Shown: piece by piece, positions 21,629-33,425 of the stretch | Numbering within the stretch: the stretch's first letter is position 1 | Layout of the letters: every line of letters begins with the position of its first letter | Source of the DNA: Rhyzopertha dominica | Taxonomy: Eukaryota > Arthropoda > Insecta > Coleoptera > Bostrichidae | Reading direction: 5' to 3' | Length of the DNA: 64,000 nucleotides | Assembly: GCA_025024175.1 (NCBI GenBank) | Contig: QCXZ01000003.1 | Location: 34,372,257 to 34,436,256 of the forward strand | Notes under the pieces: generated by a model | What the model was told of the DNA's origin: nothing | Database searches by the model: none | Seen by the model: only the letters and a program-made list of their open reading frames with translations | Made by a program: the position numbers and the translations under genes

Positions 21629-22979
21629 TATATAATATATACATTCGTTCAGCTGAATATTAATAAACAGGCACATTTTTGTATATGCATCGTCTTATAG
21701 GTATCCTTACATTATAGTTTATTATAGTGTTTATTTCGTATGCATAAATAGATACTCTATAAAAAGGTTTAATTTAGCGGTAAATACAATGTTTTAACAC
21801 ACACTTTATAAATCAAAAAATTAATCTCAATAAATAATAGTGCACTGCGCCACTCATTTACTGACCTTTTCTAAAAATACTTTATTTGGTAAGAATTTTC
21901 ACCAAATTAGTAAAAACTTTATACTTCCTATAGTGTGTATCCATAAAATAACGCACTTTTATGCCGGGTGCTGGGATTTTCTTGGTTGCCTACCTCAATA
22001 TACAAAACTATACCGCGAACAAGCAATCAAGTATTGTCCCTGATGTCTTGTCAGTCGGGGTGACTATTTAGGTGGATCGTAATCGCTAGATCGTTATCTT
22101 GGTGTCTATACTGATATTTATAATGATGCACGGTGTTAAATGATTATTAATGTTTACTCAGACAAACCAACTTAAGATGTGGTTCCTTTTATGGATAGGT
22201 ATCATATCATCAGCTAACGGAATGTTGGTGTTGAAATATTATTGTATTAAATGCGTAATTAAACCACAGTGCGAACATTGAAACACCAAGTTGGTTACTG
22301 CAATAGTTTGTAACATATGCTACAGTACTGAAATACACTTTTATCAACATGCGTATGAGAAATGTGAATCTATGCACATTTGATGGTAGTAGATTCATTT
22401 GGAAGTGCTTGCTTTTCGCACTAGTGTATGAAATGTTGGAAGAATACGGAAAGTTAAACGTATTTAGCATGGCAACGTGATCGAAACAGTCTAAGAAAGA
22501 TATACAGTTCATATGTCAGTGTAGGGCTGCAATTTTTTGTTATATGTATAAGAGAAAAGGTGGAAATAAGCGTAATAGTAATAAAACTGCATTACTATTC
22601 GTGCGGTTGTTGAAGAAAATGACAAAATTCGTGCTATTGTAGTGCGGTTAAAATCTCCTGAAGCCGTTACAAAATTACACAGTTATTTCGATGTAGGGTG
22701 ATAATATGTAGACTAAAAATTAGTTTACATATTCAAACCGCTTGTAATTATTAGTTTATGTGGGTAATTATCTATTTTACCTTAACAATTACTAACAAGC
22801 TGTATATTTCTTACCTCATTTTTGTAGAATAGGAAGTCAGTGTTGACACGGAGAATAACTACGGTAAAGCATAAAAATGTGATTAGGCAATATAGCATTA
22901 ATGCAAATAAATCAGATTATTACAAAATCTAAGCATTTTACTGCAACAGACTAATATAATCATGACTGCCCCGTTAACA
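21629..22979. other. AT-rich sequence without recognisable gene
   Basis: The minus frame at 22,210-22,512 (100 codons) and the plus frame at 21,840-22,043 have no family motif. No gene claimed. Confidence 0.5.
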
Positions 22980-24320
22980 GATAACGACTTAGAAGCAACA
23001 AAGACCTAGGTTACAAGAAAGAATTATTTAGCGCATTCTCCAGTGTTAAACAATCTCTAATGTTCTCTATTGCGACACGCGGACTCTTTTGTGTTTTGTA
23101 CACGACGAGAGGCATGTCGTGGTGAGTCAATTTTAATGCCAAAGCAGATCGAAAGTGATACTAAACAATTAATAATCGATAGCGGCGGTGAGCATCTGCA
23201 AGGGCGCGCCGGCGGAGATACAAAATTATACGGCACGATTTTTTTGTGATTTAAATATGTTCTTGGGCTCTAATCGCATACTTCCTATGGACGTGTGCGT
23301 AACACGGACTCGATCTAGTAGGTGCCAAAGTTTCTTTTTTGTACCAGTGGCGGGTTGTGTTCTATAAAAAAGGGCGAGCCATCTTTATGTGTAAATAATG
23401 ATTACGGTGGGTTATTCCACCTTTTTGCATTGTTAATTTTATTATAGGTTTTATGAATATCTCTAGACAAATGTTTGTTGCATTTCAGAGACTGAGAAAA
23501 TTAGGAACGCGTTATTTACCAATTCATCACCGACAAGCCGTCACTGACTTGCCTTAGGTGAAAATATGTTTAATAAATAATTCGTCTGCTGCAGTGACGG
23601 TGTTTATTTACATATCCTGGTAGGGTAAAATTAGCATATAGGTTTTGCATACCATGCACGAATATTTAAAGGGGGTTGTGGCGTACTGCACGAATTACAA
23701 TAATAAACACATCTGAATGAAAAAAAGGGCGCGTGGACATTCAGTGATACTACAAATGTATATTAGCTTTTTTGCATATGGTTCCACGCGAAAGCCGTGT
23801 CCCGAGTCTAGTGTTACACCTGTCATTACGCCGTATCTGCATACTACAACAGCACGTGGTTTGCACGTGGTTGCGGATTTGAATACTTTTTATCCCCCGT
23901 AGTGTACGGTAGCATCCCGGTATTTTTCGTTAGCACGGCATTTACATGATAGAACATAGAGAGTCGGCCCGCACTAATTGTTTAGTCAATACTTTACACC
24001 CTGCGTGAGTCATTTTTTTCAACCCTAAAGCAACCAATCGTGGGTAGCGCTACTAATCACCCCTCCTTTTGCGCCATATAATTATGTATCGGACACAATC
24101 AATAGCTGACTGCCATATATTATATATACCGTGCTGGGCTTCTAACTCCTCTATTACAGACACGAGGAATCAAACGATTTCTTTGATCGACAGAATGTAA
24201 TGACGGTTGTTTCCTTTACTGTTCGAGCTTACATTTACATGTCTCCAATAAATCGATTTCCTAATAACAGCTTGCAAGGTCATTGCAGTTCGGTCGTTTG
24301 TTACCTCGTTATTTGAAAAT
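22980..24320. promoter_or_regulatory. Candidate cis-regulatory region
   Basis: A 1.3-kb stretch of alternating GC-balanced segments. It includes ATTAATAATCGATAGCGG near 23,170, GGGCGCGCCGGCGG near 23,202, GCACGTGGTTTGCACGTGG (two CACGTG E-boxes, about 23,852), CCAATCG near 24,033 and CCATATAATTATG near 24,074. The plus frame 23,717-23,902 has no domain. Enhancer function is inferred. Confidence 0.3.
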
Positions 24321-25043
24321 GGTTTTGTTATTACAAATGGTGCAGTCTTAATTACCTATTACACTAGTTTATAAAGTGTGTGAATGTGTGTTTCTGGTAC
24401 CCCTTGCACGATAATTGTGATTGAAATCTTACATTTGAAAATAGCAGCAGCATTCGGGTATTTTTTAGCTTCCTTAAATTGGGATAGCCTCCGATACACA
24501 TTATAAAAATACAGTCCCTATAAAATTCATTGACGTTTTTTTTGCAGTTTCTGTCCTGAATATTCGTGCACGATATAATGCATGTCCGATTAGTTCACTG
24601 TTGACAGAAACTGGAAAGTCAAAACTGCAATCCTGTACCGTGTTCATATAACAGTTGCCAAACCACGCCAAAGTCTAAGCAACCTGAACTTTTTGGTCTC
24701 TTTAATAACATTAATCACTTGCATCTCTCNTCATCAATAACAACCATAATATTTACTTCACAACAATGTTTGGTCATAACTGCAATCGTACTCATAACAA
24801 CAATAAGGCACATTTTTTCAATTAGAATCATTTATTACAAAAACTGACGGAAATGCTTCTTTCCTGCTCACTGCATTTAACAGGCGGTCTTTGCACACTC
24901 CTTATTTAACACTACTGGATTTGCACTAATTTAATCAGTTTTCTCTTGAACGCATAACGCATTGCCTAAAATCATCTGTATTTTGTACAGGTCTAACAAA
25001 AATAATTTTTAATGTATGACAAAATAAAGTCGCAAGAGGTTAA
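24321..25043. other. AT-rich sequence without recognisable gene
   Basis: Nothing recognised. One N lies near 24,730. Confidence 0.55.
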
Positions 25044-25101
25044 ATAATAATAATAATAATAATAATAATATTGATAGTAAAAATAAAATAATAATAATAA
25101 T
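25044..25101. repeat. (TAA)n microsatellite
   Basis: About nine uninterrupted TAA triplets at 25,044-25,071, then an interrupted continuation to 25,101. It directly abuts the transposase relic on its right. Confidence 0.9.
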
Positions 25102-25111
25102 TTGCTGTATA

Positions 25112-25860
25112 CCGGCTGATTATTGGGTCGTTATAAAAGTTTCTTAGAAACCCTAAATTTTCTAATATGCAATGTGAAGTTGCACCATCTTGTTGATAAT
25201 AGCCCTCTTTTTCTATTAATGGTGTAAGGATTTCGTTTTGATAACGTTCTGCATTTAATGTTCCTGAAAACCAACTAAAACTTGAGTTTTAAAGCTATTC
25301 TTATTGGGCCAACAAATTTTCTTCCGCTGATAGCTGCCTAGACTCTTACATTTCTAGATGCACAAGTTCTTCCACAATTGCATTGCGATATTATGTTACC
25401 CAAACTGTTGCATTCTATTATCTTGTGTAGCCAGATAGACGAAAGCAAACTTCTTCGCAAAGAAAGTTTTCTCAAATTATTCAAATACTGACCAAACCGT
25501 AATATTCTAGGGTACTTTACTGGTCGTCATTCTTGAACGGATTGGACACGACATGGTTACAGTGGCAAATCTTTTCTCTGAAGTTAATGACATGCTCCAA
25601 CAGAAAGTTCAACTTGTTGAGAAGTTTTTGGCTCCTAATGGAGTAGGTATGTCTTGTGCAGTATGAATAACTTCTTCTTCTTGGTGCTCCACAACCCTTT
25701 TTAAGCAAACAGCTTGAAGTTTTACGAAACAAGTTCATATTTCCGTTAAGAATACTTTTAAATTGTTCATAGGTTACAATTACTTGAGAGAAAGCTTCTT
25801 GCAACTCCTTCAGGCATAATGGAATGAAATGTTTCCAAACTCCATTTCTACACGAGTGAA
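25112..25860 (-). pseudogene. Tc1/mariner-superfamily transposase relic, near full length
   Basis: Reading the minus strand with several frame changes and stops gives, in order: NLFRKTSSCLLKKGCGAPRR (linker resembling a 'F..TGSV..K..GRPRR' block), LSVGACH and LQRKDLPL, then PCRVQSVQE and YPRILRF, a first catalytic-Asp region now reading CEEVCFRLSGY (usual SDEAHFxLSGY), NAIVEE, AAISGRKFVGPI, GTLNAERYQNEILTPLIE, then YQQDGATSHCILENLGF with the second Asp, and finally IISR at 25,112-25,126. The block order and spacing match one insect Tc1/mariner family with DDE chemistry. The first Asp is lost and at least four stops and two frameshifts are present, so it is dead. The terminal Glu region is missing, replaced by the (TAA)n tract. 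Confidence 0.75.
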
Positions 25861-27429
25861 TATCATGATATATCCAGAAAAGGCTTCGCAAAATTTAGTA
25901 TTGAAAAATAATTTTTATAAAAACAAAAATATCAATAAGACAGACGGAACTCAATTCAGGACGAAAAACTAAAAATTGTGAGGTTAGTTGTTTACAATGG
26001 CATGTCGATTGCAATTGTTAGACTTAAGCAACCAAAAATACACCAATTACCAGATGTACGAAACAATATTTTTTTTAATGAACACCCATTAGTAGGTAGT
26101 CAGACATAAAAATAAGTGCTACATGCACTCATGAACACTTATGGTTATCGACTTGATCAGATGTTTGATTTTCTTCTGATTCCATGCTACATAAGCAGCA
26201 TCATAAAGTTGGAAAATTTTGCAATCTTGGAAGATTTTGGTGGACAAGACTACGAATTGACGTTGTTTTGTTTAAAATGGTCCAAAGCAACTCTGATATG
26301 TGGTACCATACCATACCATTCCTATAGTTCTATACTATACTCGTTCTCTCCACTGTTCTAGCCCATACTCAACGGTCAAGGATAGCACTAGATGAAGAGG
26401 GTATGAGGAAAACTGATCGCCTTCAGTCTCAATATAAACAAACATGTTTAGTATTATTGGCTGTTCGTATATTTCTTGTCAGTCAGTACATCCACTATGC
26501 AACTAGACTGTTTTTAAACGATTTTGTTGAAATCAATTATCGCTCTACCTAAATATAATCAAACAAGGGGAGTCCAGGATAGGTTATATGCATTAATATA
26601 GTAGTAAAGTAACACTAGGCTTCGTAAATGACAGATAGAGGCTCAACAATATTGTTGTAAATAATACAATTCAGAGTGTAAGTACATATACACACAAACA
26701 GAAAAGCTTGTTGTTTACAGCTCCGACTATTTGAAGTATCTTGAGCTTGAAGGAAAAGGTCGATATAGAAGCATAGAGACAGAAAGGAATAATTCTGAAA
26801 TCGATTTCGCATTATTTTAATATCTACTTAAAGACAAAATAACAACGTGAGAACGAAATCAGCAGCATGCTTAGGTATGTTTAATAAAAGGGTGAGATGT
26901 AAAAATATTTGTACAATGATAAAGAATATTTTGTTCGTCTGCTTACAATATACCGACAAGGCACGTAACTCCATCCTTAATAACAGATAAAATATTAAAT
27001 TCAGCCAGCTGTAGTAATATATAAAGATTTCACTATATCAACGGATTGCAGTTATTTAAAAACTGACAAATATGCCCCCAATTAATTGGCCATGTGCAAA
27101 TGATATTTTGATATCACTGATATTGTGGCATACTCTGTAACGCACTCGCTACATCGATACCACTTTCCAGTTTTTTTCGCCTAGCTACGGAAAAGGAAAA
27201 GATCAAAGAGACTTTTTTTTTAGTAAAATGTAAGTGCAGTAATCCACGTAACAATTTGAACTTTTATTGTTCTTTCTTGTTGATGTTACTCGGCCATCTT
27301 CTCACATTTTGTGTTTGTTGAGAATTATTACATTTTATTGTTGTGCGTAGCTTTATCATGGTTGTGTGTGTCTTTACTGAGTTAATTTAAATTATTGTAT
27401 TAAAAATGATTACTCATTAAATTCTCGTG
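25861..27429. other. AT-rich sequence without recognisable gene
   Basis: Frames at 26,116-26,361 and 26,615-26,812 show no motif. Nothing else recognised. Confidence 0.55.
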
Positions 27430-28070
27430 ACTTTTACGGGTATACGAGTATACGGCATTTGACTTGACCACCCCTAATCCCGGCGTGCTCCAAGTGTTCA
27501 CTCTCGCTGAGTCGCAGATTCGGCTCAATATCAAACAAGGTAATTCTTATCAGTGAAAGAAGATATCAATATTCTAAGTGTTAGTTAAATCTTACAACTT
27601 TACCGAAGTAAGCCGCCGTAATTTTTCGACACTTGCAAGAATCCAAGCAAGCAATTTGCTTTTTACTGTCCTTTCAGGGCGTCTAACTGCCATAAATTTA
27701 TTTTTTAGGAATGCCATTCATAGTCTGGTAGATAGGTATTCCACTTACGCTGTGAACAGCGGCTTTAATTCAGTGAGTTAAGTAGCCATTGAGATGACAA
27801 ATGCCTATGCAAAGCTTCGAGTTTGTGCGGGTTACGCACGAAAGACGAACTCGGACAAAGTCTCGGGTTCACCGTTCGCCACCGGCTGATAGTGTGCACT
27901 TTTCTACAACCGCAACTTGTGTAGTGTGTGTAATCGATATATCGACTGGGGAAGTGGTCTACTTGTTGAACGCAACCCCGCTGGCCGACCGCTGGACATT
28001 GCAAAGGGTGCATTTCATTCACACAGAACACACGTGACGGACACCGTCCCGACAAGGGCATGCCCATGTG
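27430..28070. promoter_or_regulatory. Candidate cis-regulatory island
   Basis: GC-balanced block with CCCCTAATCCCGG (Otx/Bicoid-type TAATCC at 27,475-27,480), GGTAATTCTTATCAG (27,540) and TAATCGATATATCGA near 27,932. Plus (27,801-28,037) and minus (27,765-28,067) frames overlap and neither has a domain. Confidence 0.3.
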
Positions 28071-28955
28071 ACGCTTTAAACGCTTTTTCGTAGATTTCAG
28101 GTTTTCTGGTTACCGAGTTAAACTCAGATTTTTGTAATTAAAGTATTTCGCTTGCCGGAGATATCGACTGTCGATACAGTACATACGGCTTTTGCATGAA
28201 AATAAGTATCATAATTTGAAGGTTGATAAGATGCTAATGTTGAATATTTAAGCATCAGCAGCTCAGTAGTGTAACGAGGGAGAAGGATGCTGCAGCAGCT
28301 CCCGAAATTTTCAGTAAACATAAACTATCTACATTTAGCTGTCTGCAAAGTAGACGCTTTAGAGGAGTGTAATTGTAGAGTATTGTGTACAAATGCATTT
28401 GGTAAATTGGCTCCCAATTTTCTAAACTCCCAATCAGAAACCGAATGATTTTGTCATTCATTTTGGCGAAATGATTTTGTAAACGCGATAACTTTAAAAT
28501 AAATTCAGTGGTAGGCTTTAAATATCGCGGAAAACTAACTTAATGCTTGGAAAAACTCAATTAAGATTCATGTAGGTATTAACCTAAACACTTAAATCAA
28601 GTTTTGTGTTTTTATTCGTAAAAATAACAGTGCAATCAGCAAGGTGTTTTTTTTTTAATTTTGCCACAATCTCTCCTTCTTTTGGGTACCGAAAATTGTA
28701 CGACCAGTTGCACCGTTATTATTAGAATCAGTATAAATAGACATATTTAACAGCATTTTTCCATTGAACACGTGGTGACTTTTTGCTACGTTCTGAAGCT
28801 AATTTACAAATTACGTTGCAAGTTTTGATTGTGTGGCTTTTATAATATCGACTTTAGCCTTCACTATTCTATCTGAAGTGGATAAAGTCGTTTCCGGCTC
28901 GTTCTGTGTTCACTTTGTCCGTGACTCGTTTTTGATACTTAGAAAACTACATTTT
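28071..28955. other. AT-rich sequence without recognisable gene
   Basis: Minus frames at 28,124-28,461 show no motif. Nothing recognised. Confidence 0.55.
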
Positions 28956-29160
28956 AGCGCAACTCACCAAATACGGTAGCACTTATTTGCTCAATTTTCC
29001 GTCCTTCCGTCCGTCCATGGAAAGTACGATGTCGGCTCCTAAACATCGAATTCGTCTGGTAACTTATAGTCTGTAGTCGTAGCTAAACAACTTTTTGTAA
29101 ATAGAATGCTCCCCTGGTGTCAAAAAGTCCATTTTTCATAGAAAATTTTATATATTGCAT
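28956..29160 (+). mobile_element. Unnamed interspersed repeat, copy A
   Basis: Shares with the minus strand of 36,420-36,710 the order CTCACCAA, AGCACTTATTTGCTC, ATTTTCCGTCC...CGTCCGTC, CGGCTCCTAA, GGTGTC and a T-rich tail. Identity is roughly two thirds by eye. The 'CCGTCCGTCCGT...GGCTCCTAA' core is the kind of non-coding end seen in old insect transposons; the class is not determined. Confidence 0.45.
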
Positions 29161-29574
29161 AATGAGTGTCGGTGAACGTGATTTTAATGTTAAATGTTGG
29201 CTAACACCAACATGCATTATGGGTTTTCATTAATTTTTGAAACTTTTGGGTTTTCATTAATAAACTTTTAATAACGCCACTGACGAAGTTATTATCACTA
29301 TCAAATCTCCTAACATTGTATACCAACTGAATTTATTTGACCATTTACGAACCTGCTTCATTGAAAATTAAACAAGAGAAAAGGGAAACCTGAAAGACAA
29401 AGCTACGCATTCCTGCTGCGCAATTTGGTACTTATACTAACGAGGGTAATGTAGTCGAACAATAGGTAAAAACACCTCTGTACACGCTAAATTATCAGTT
29501 TCCTTATGTTACAAAAGAAGTTAAATAAGTGTTTCAGTGTTTCTTATTTAATTGAGTGTTTTTATTAAATGTAT
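29161..29574. other. AT-rich sequence without recognisable gene
   Basis: Contains a local direct duplication of GGGTTTTCATTAAT (29,220 and 29,249). Nothing else. Confidence 0.5.
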
Positions 29575-29581
29575 TGCACAG

Positions 29582-29788
29582 TGCGCGCCAGGAAAGATGT
29601 CGCAACTTAGGAATGTAACATCGTCCACAATTTGAACGGAGCGAACTGCATGGGTGGCCCGAGTTAATAAATTTATTCGCCGCGCTTAACTGAAATTGCG
29701 ACCATGAATAATGGCGGTCACACCAATGATTTAACTGCCTCGCGACAGCTGTCGTCCTCACCACGTCTGCCTCCTTTCCTGGCGCGCA
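29582..29788. mobile_element. 207-bp segment bounded by perfect 15-bp inverted repeats
   Basis: TGCGCGCCAGGAAAG at 29,582-29,596 is exactly inverted at 29,774-29,788. The interior is GC-balanced and contains TTAATAAATTTATTCGCC (Hox/Abd-B-like) and AATGGCGGTCAC (Pho/YY1-like core). No convincing target duplication flanks it. It may be a short MITE or a regulatory island with paired protein-binding ends. The minus frame 29,534-29,764 has no domain. Confidence 0.45.
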
Positions 29789-30298
29789 TATTACAAAAAT
29801 TATAATAATGGAATTAATTCTTTACTCTTCCAAATTTTAATGATTTATTTAATATGTGTATTTATTTTCTCTTGAAACCGAGTTGGTTAGAAAATTTATA
29901 ATTTGACAGCTAAACTACTTCATTTTGGCGACAACGAAAATTTAAAACTGATAGGTGTTTTGTAGGTCCCGTCCAAATAACTTCTGCTAGTTATTAAAAG
30001 TGCGATTAAAATTACCACAATGCATGAATTTAGATTCTGAGATATTCTGCCTATGTGTGCAGCGAGCTGCCAACTACTGCGTCGAGCACCAAGCGAAAGA
30101 CGAAAAAATTACTTCAGCTTTTGGACTTCACTTATCTTTGACGCCAACCAATAAGGAAGTGTTTCGGATCATATGCAAATATATGTACAAAAAATAGCAG
30201 GTTATTTAATATGATTATTTCAGTTTGGTGTATAAGTAAATCCTGTGCTGCTTTTAAAAGAAGTATGGCAAATATTCATTTGATTAGGATTTAGACTG
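29789..30298. other. Mostly AT-rich, one GC-balanced patch
   Basis: The patch 30,030-30,190 is open in the plus strand (30,000-30,197, no domain) and ends with an ATGCAAAT octamer at 30,173-30,180. No gene claimed. Confidence 0.45.
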
Positions 30299-30466
30299 CC
30301 TCGCCAGTTGCCTCGTCACATTCAGTATCTTCAGCGTCTCTAACATATCCATAGACTATATCCTTCAGGTTTATACCTTCTTTTCTGGTTTCAATTGTCT
30401 TCCTCTTCTGTTTCATCTTTAACGTTTCCTCGTCTTTGCGTGTGCGAAGATTTAACATCTTATAAC
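30299..30466 (-). CDS. Unrecognised 55-codon charged frame
   Basis: The minus strand reads from ATG at 30,466 to TAA with a strongly charged, protein-like composition: NLRTRKDEETLKMKQKRK, then IETRKEGINLKDIVYGYV and an acidic tail ending in ATGEAV. I do not recognise the family. It could be a terminal exon (ATAAG precedes the ATG, a weak acceptor), a small ORF or a piece of transposon protein. The lack of a nearby AATAAA and the AT-rich surroundings leave it uncertain. Confidence 0.3.
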
Positions 30467-30689
30467 GTGTACGACCATTTTAAAATTAAAGAGTAGGTTA
30501 CAAGATGACATAGACATGACCAGAAAAATATTATGCATGTAAGATGTCAAAAGCTTAATATTTTATTTGTTATATGATAAAGAGATAAATGGACGGAAAG
30601 ACCATTTGTTTTATTGGTGTGCAATGCGTTTCGTCCTTGGACGGTCCAATTAATTATTACCGTCAACAAATTAAATATGCTACATATAA
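30467..30689. other. AT-rich spacer
   Basis: Nothing recognised. Confidence 0.5.
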
Positions 30690-31420
30690 AAATACGTGCC
30701 TAAAATGTGCAGTTACAAAGTTTTTCTAACAGAAATAATTAACGAACTAGCCAACGTTAGACGGTCTGAAACAAATGAATTCCAAAACAAATTTGTGTCG
30801 CTCAGAAACATTCAACGGGTAATTCCTGGCGTCCGTGTTTCTTCACTGTCCCATAACATCCACGTCGTCCGTAAATTGGCAACGGTTTCAATGCTTGTAT
30901 TAGTCTTTGAGAAAGAATTCTGGTTAGGTAGCAAATAGGCATCCATTCCGTAGGGACGGAGGAACACTTTTGTACCCAAATTAGCCAGGTGCGCGTGGGT
31001 CAAGGTGACGTGATGTTATTTAGTGAGTGGGCGTTGGGAGGGCGCGGGGGTGATAAAATAAAGCTGATATTATCCGCCACAGGTAAGCAGCTACCTCTAA
31101 ACAAACAGCCTTCTTAAGCTTTCGACGTGTTCAGAAAGTAGCCGCCGCAGGATGCTGGCAAGGGCAACTTATTAACAGAGTCGCTCTGGGGTGAACGGCG
31201 ACTAGACAAAGCCGCTGCCGCACACTGTGCCCCGAGTTTTTACAAAACAGTAGCCGTATTGCCCACCGAAGCGAACGAGCGTCAGTGCGTTTTAGAAAGA
31301 AAATTATAAGAGTAAGGGTTGCGTATAATGCCATTATTTCTGGCGGTGCAGAAAAAATTGGCCCAATTTACCTACATGACTCTTTCCTCCTGACGGTTCG
31401 TTAAGGATTTCCAATTATAA
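30690..31420 (+). promoter_or_regulatory. Candidate cis-regulatory island with fused splice-like site
   Basis: GC-balanced block with GGTCAAGGTGACGTG (nuclear-receptor FTZ-F1/ERR-like TCAAGGTGA plus CRE-like core, about 30,998), GAGGGCGCGGGGG, and an acceptor directly joined to a donor, TATTATCCGCCACAG then GTAAGC at 31,083. A branch-like CTGAT lies at 31,064-31,068, rather close to the AG. Frames 30,696-30,938 (plus) and 31,131-31,334 (minus) have no domain. Confidence 0.28.
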
Positions 31421-33345
31421 TAAACGGCGGCTTCAAGAAAACCCATTAAAATAGGTCACACATCCCCATAGGTACTTTATTTGGGAGAGCACAATGACAA
31501 CCCTTAATTTAAAACTTATTCCAGCGATATTTTCTCATGCTGTCCTCGGTCCCACCAGTCTCCGTGTCAGTGACAGCGTTGTCAAATATAATAAGATTTA
31601 TTCGCTCTAAAAAGTTCCTAGCTGTAAGGAAATTAAACAGTTCACCGGACAACACTTTTCAGATCTACTTTAAAAAAGTCTAAGATACCTTTTGGTACTG
31701 CAACTATTTCTCGGCCTTTAAATTCTTCTTAAAAACTGAAAATAAACTGATAAAACATTTCTCCATAATCTCCAGGATACTAATTGCAAAAGACGCTACG
31801 AAATCTGCGCTTCCTTGCTTCTTAAAAAACACTAGTGACCCATTTTTGTAAACGTAAGCGATCAATACGTTGCGCATTGGCTTGACAAGAGGAACCCCCT
31901 AAATATTGTCCATACACAAATTAGAACTATGAGTCAGTCAGCTAGCGAATCCTTAGCGGTGTGGCAACCAAGCGTGATATTCCGAGGGCGATTTACTGGT
32001 TCACGCACGGTACTAGGAATGTATTCTCATTGTGGTACACGCACCGTCTTAGCTACCAGATTTTATATTTAAGGGATGTAATTTAATACCCCCATCCTAA
32101 ATTGTAACAGTCTGGGGTTGAAATAAGGTCAGTTTTAACGGAGTGCAAATGGGCTTTCAAGTTCAAAGAAAACTGAGACGCCTAACCCATGATTTTCGTT
32201 TCTAAACCCGCATTTTAATATGTATACTCCGGATTCAGAATTAGGACAGAGGAAACTGGATTTAAAATATTGCTTAAATAAGTAATTTTATATGATTGTA
32301 TAGAATGAGATATTTTTGTACCCTTGCAACTGTAAGAATAATAAGTAAATTATCAATACCGATTGATTATTTAATTTATAAGGAGACTGCCTTGAATCAC
32401 AGTTTTAATTGCACCACATTAACAGATTTTGTATTAATAATTAAAATACATTTTCTCTGCCAATTTTAATCCACATAAGAGCTTAAGGATGGGTGGACCT
32501 GAGATTCTAATTTTATTCATGATTTTAAGTAAATAGCAGTAAACATTTTATGAGCCTCAAATAAATAGGGATATGTATTTTTACTCGTATCTTGCATCAT
32601 AAGAACAAAAAAAAACAATAAGTTGGAGTAAAAAATTAAATCCGCTTGTTTCTACCAGTAACATAGGTACCATTACGTCCATAATTATCTTATTTATCTG
32701 AAGGATATTAATAACTTCTACTGCAACATATGAAAATGATTTGTAGAAGAGGAACTAGAAGGACTGAAGATTCTAAAAAAGTAGATATTTTTAAAACATT
32801 AAAATTCGTTTTAGCAACTAAACTTTCTTGCATATTGGGCGAGTACTTGAACGAATACATTAACAAATCATCATCATGTATGATATTTTTCCTCGTCAAC
32901 CTGCAAGCAAACCGCGCAGAAGGTGACCTGTATCCTTTTGGAATTATATATGCTATGCGACAGCCATAATCAAATCATAATAATTTGAGTAGGACGTTAC
33001 TAACGTTTCAGATAAGATACGTTTACACTTCCTTTATACATATTAGTATTCTGCTGATGTAATTACATAAGCTCTCTAAACTACGAGTGGAAAGAGCAAT
33101 TTATTAAAATACAGATAATTTGGGTATTAAACGCATGCTAGCATCCCGAAAAAGTTCTTTACTTTTTGAGGATTCAGCAATCGGTAGTATAGCAGTATCA
33201 ATACTGATAATTTACCTACTGTAACTTTCGATTTGCTAATATGTTAAAGGAACTGCTAAACTATTATTTATAAGGATATCACTCTTAAAATGTCATTAGC
33301 ATGACATATATTTACATTATCTAAACTATTCCTTAAAGCGGGATG
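31421..33345. other. Mostly AT-rich, no recognisable gene
   Basis: A slightly GC-richer piece at 31,850-32,060 contains AAACGTAAGCGATC and CGCACGGTAC but no frame. Overlapping frames at 32,708-32,969 are chance. Nothing else recognised. Confidence 0.5.
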
Positions 33346-33425
33346 TGTGAACCATCGGGCCTTGAATTGATCCCTGAGGAACACCGCTAGGCATGCAGAA
33401 AGTGCTGACAACAGGTTTTATATAT
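33346..33425 (-). pseudogene. Non-LTR retrotransposon reverse-transcriptase scrap
   Basis: The minus strand encodes TFCMPSGVPQGSIQGP, the SGVPQGS.LGP signature of reverse transcriptase domain 4 in LINE elements such as jockey. Homology stops right after the motif: the usual 'LLF...IND' does not follow. A short, dead fragment. Confidence 0.6.

Noticed and set aside
25517..25891. 124-codon minus-strand ORF taken as a gene
   Set aside because: It runs through the transposase relic and only partly uses the ancestral reading frame; the conserved blocks jump between frames.
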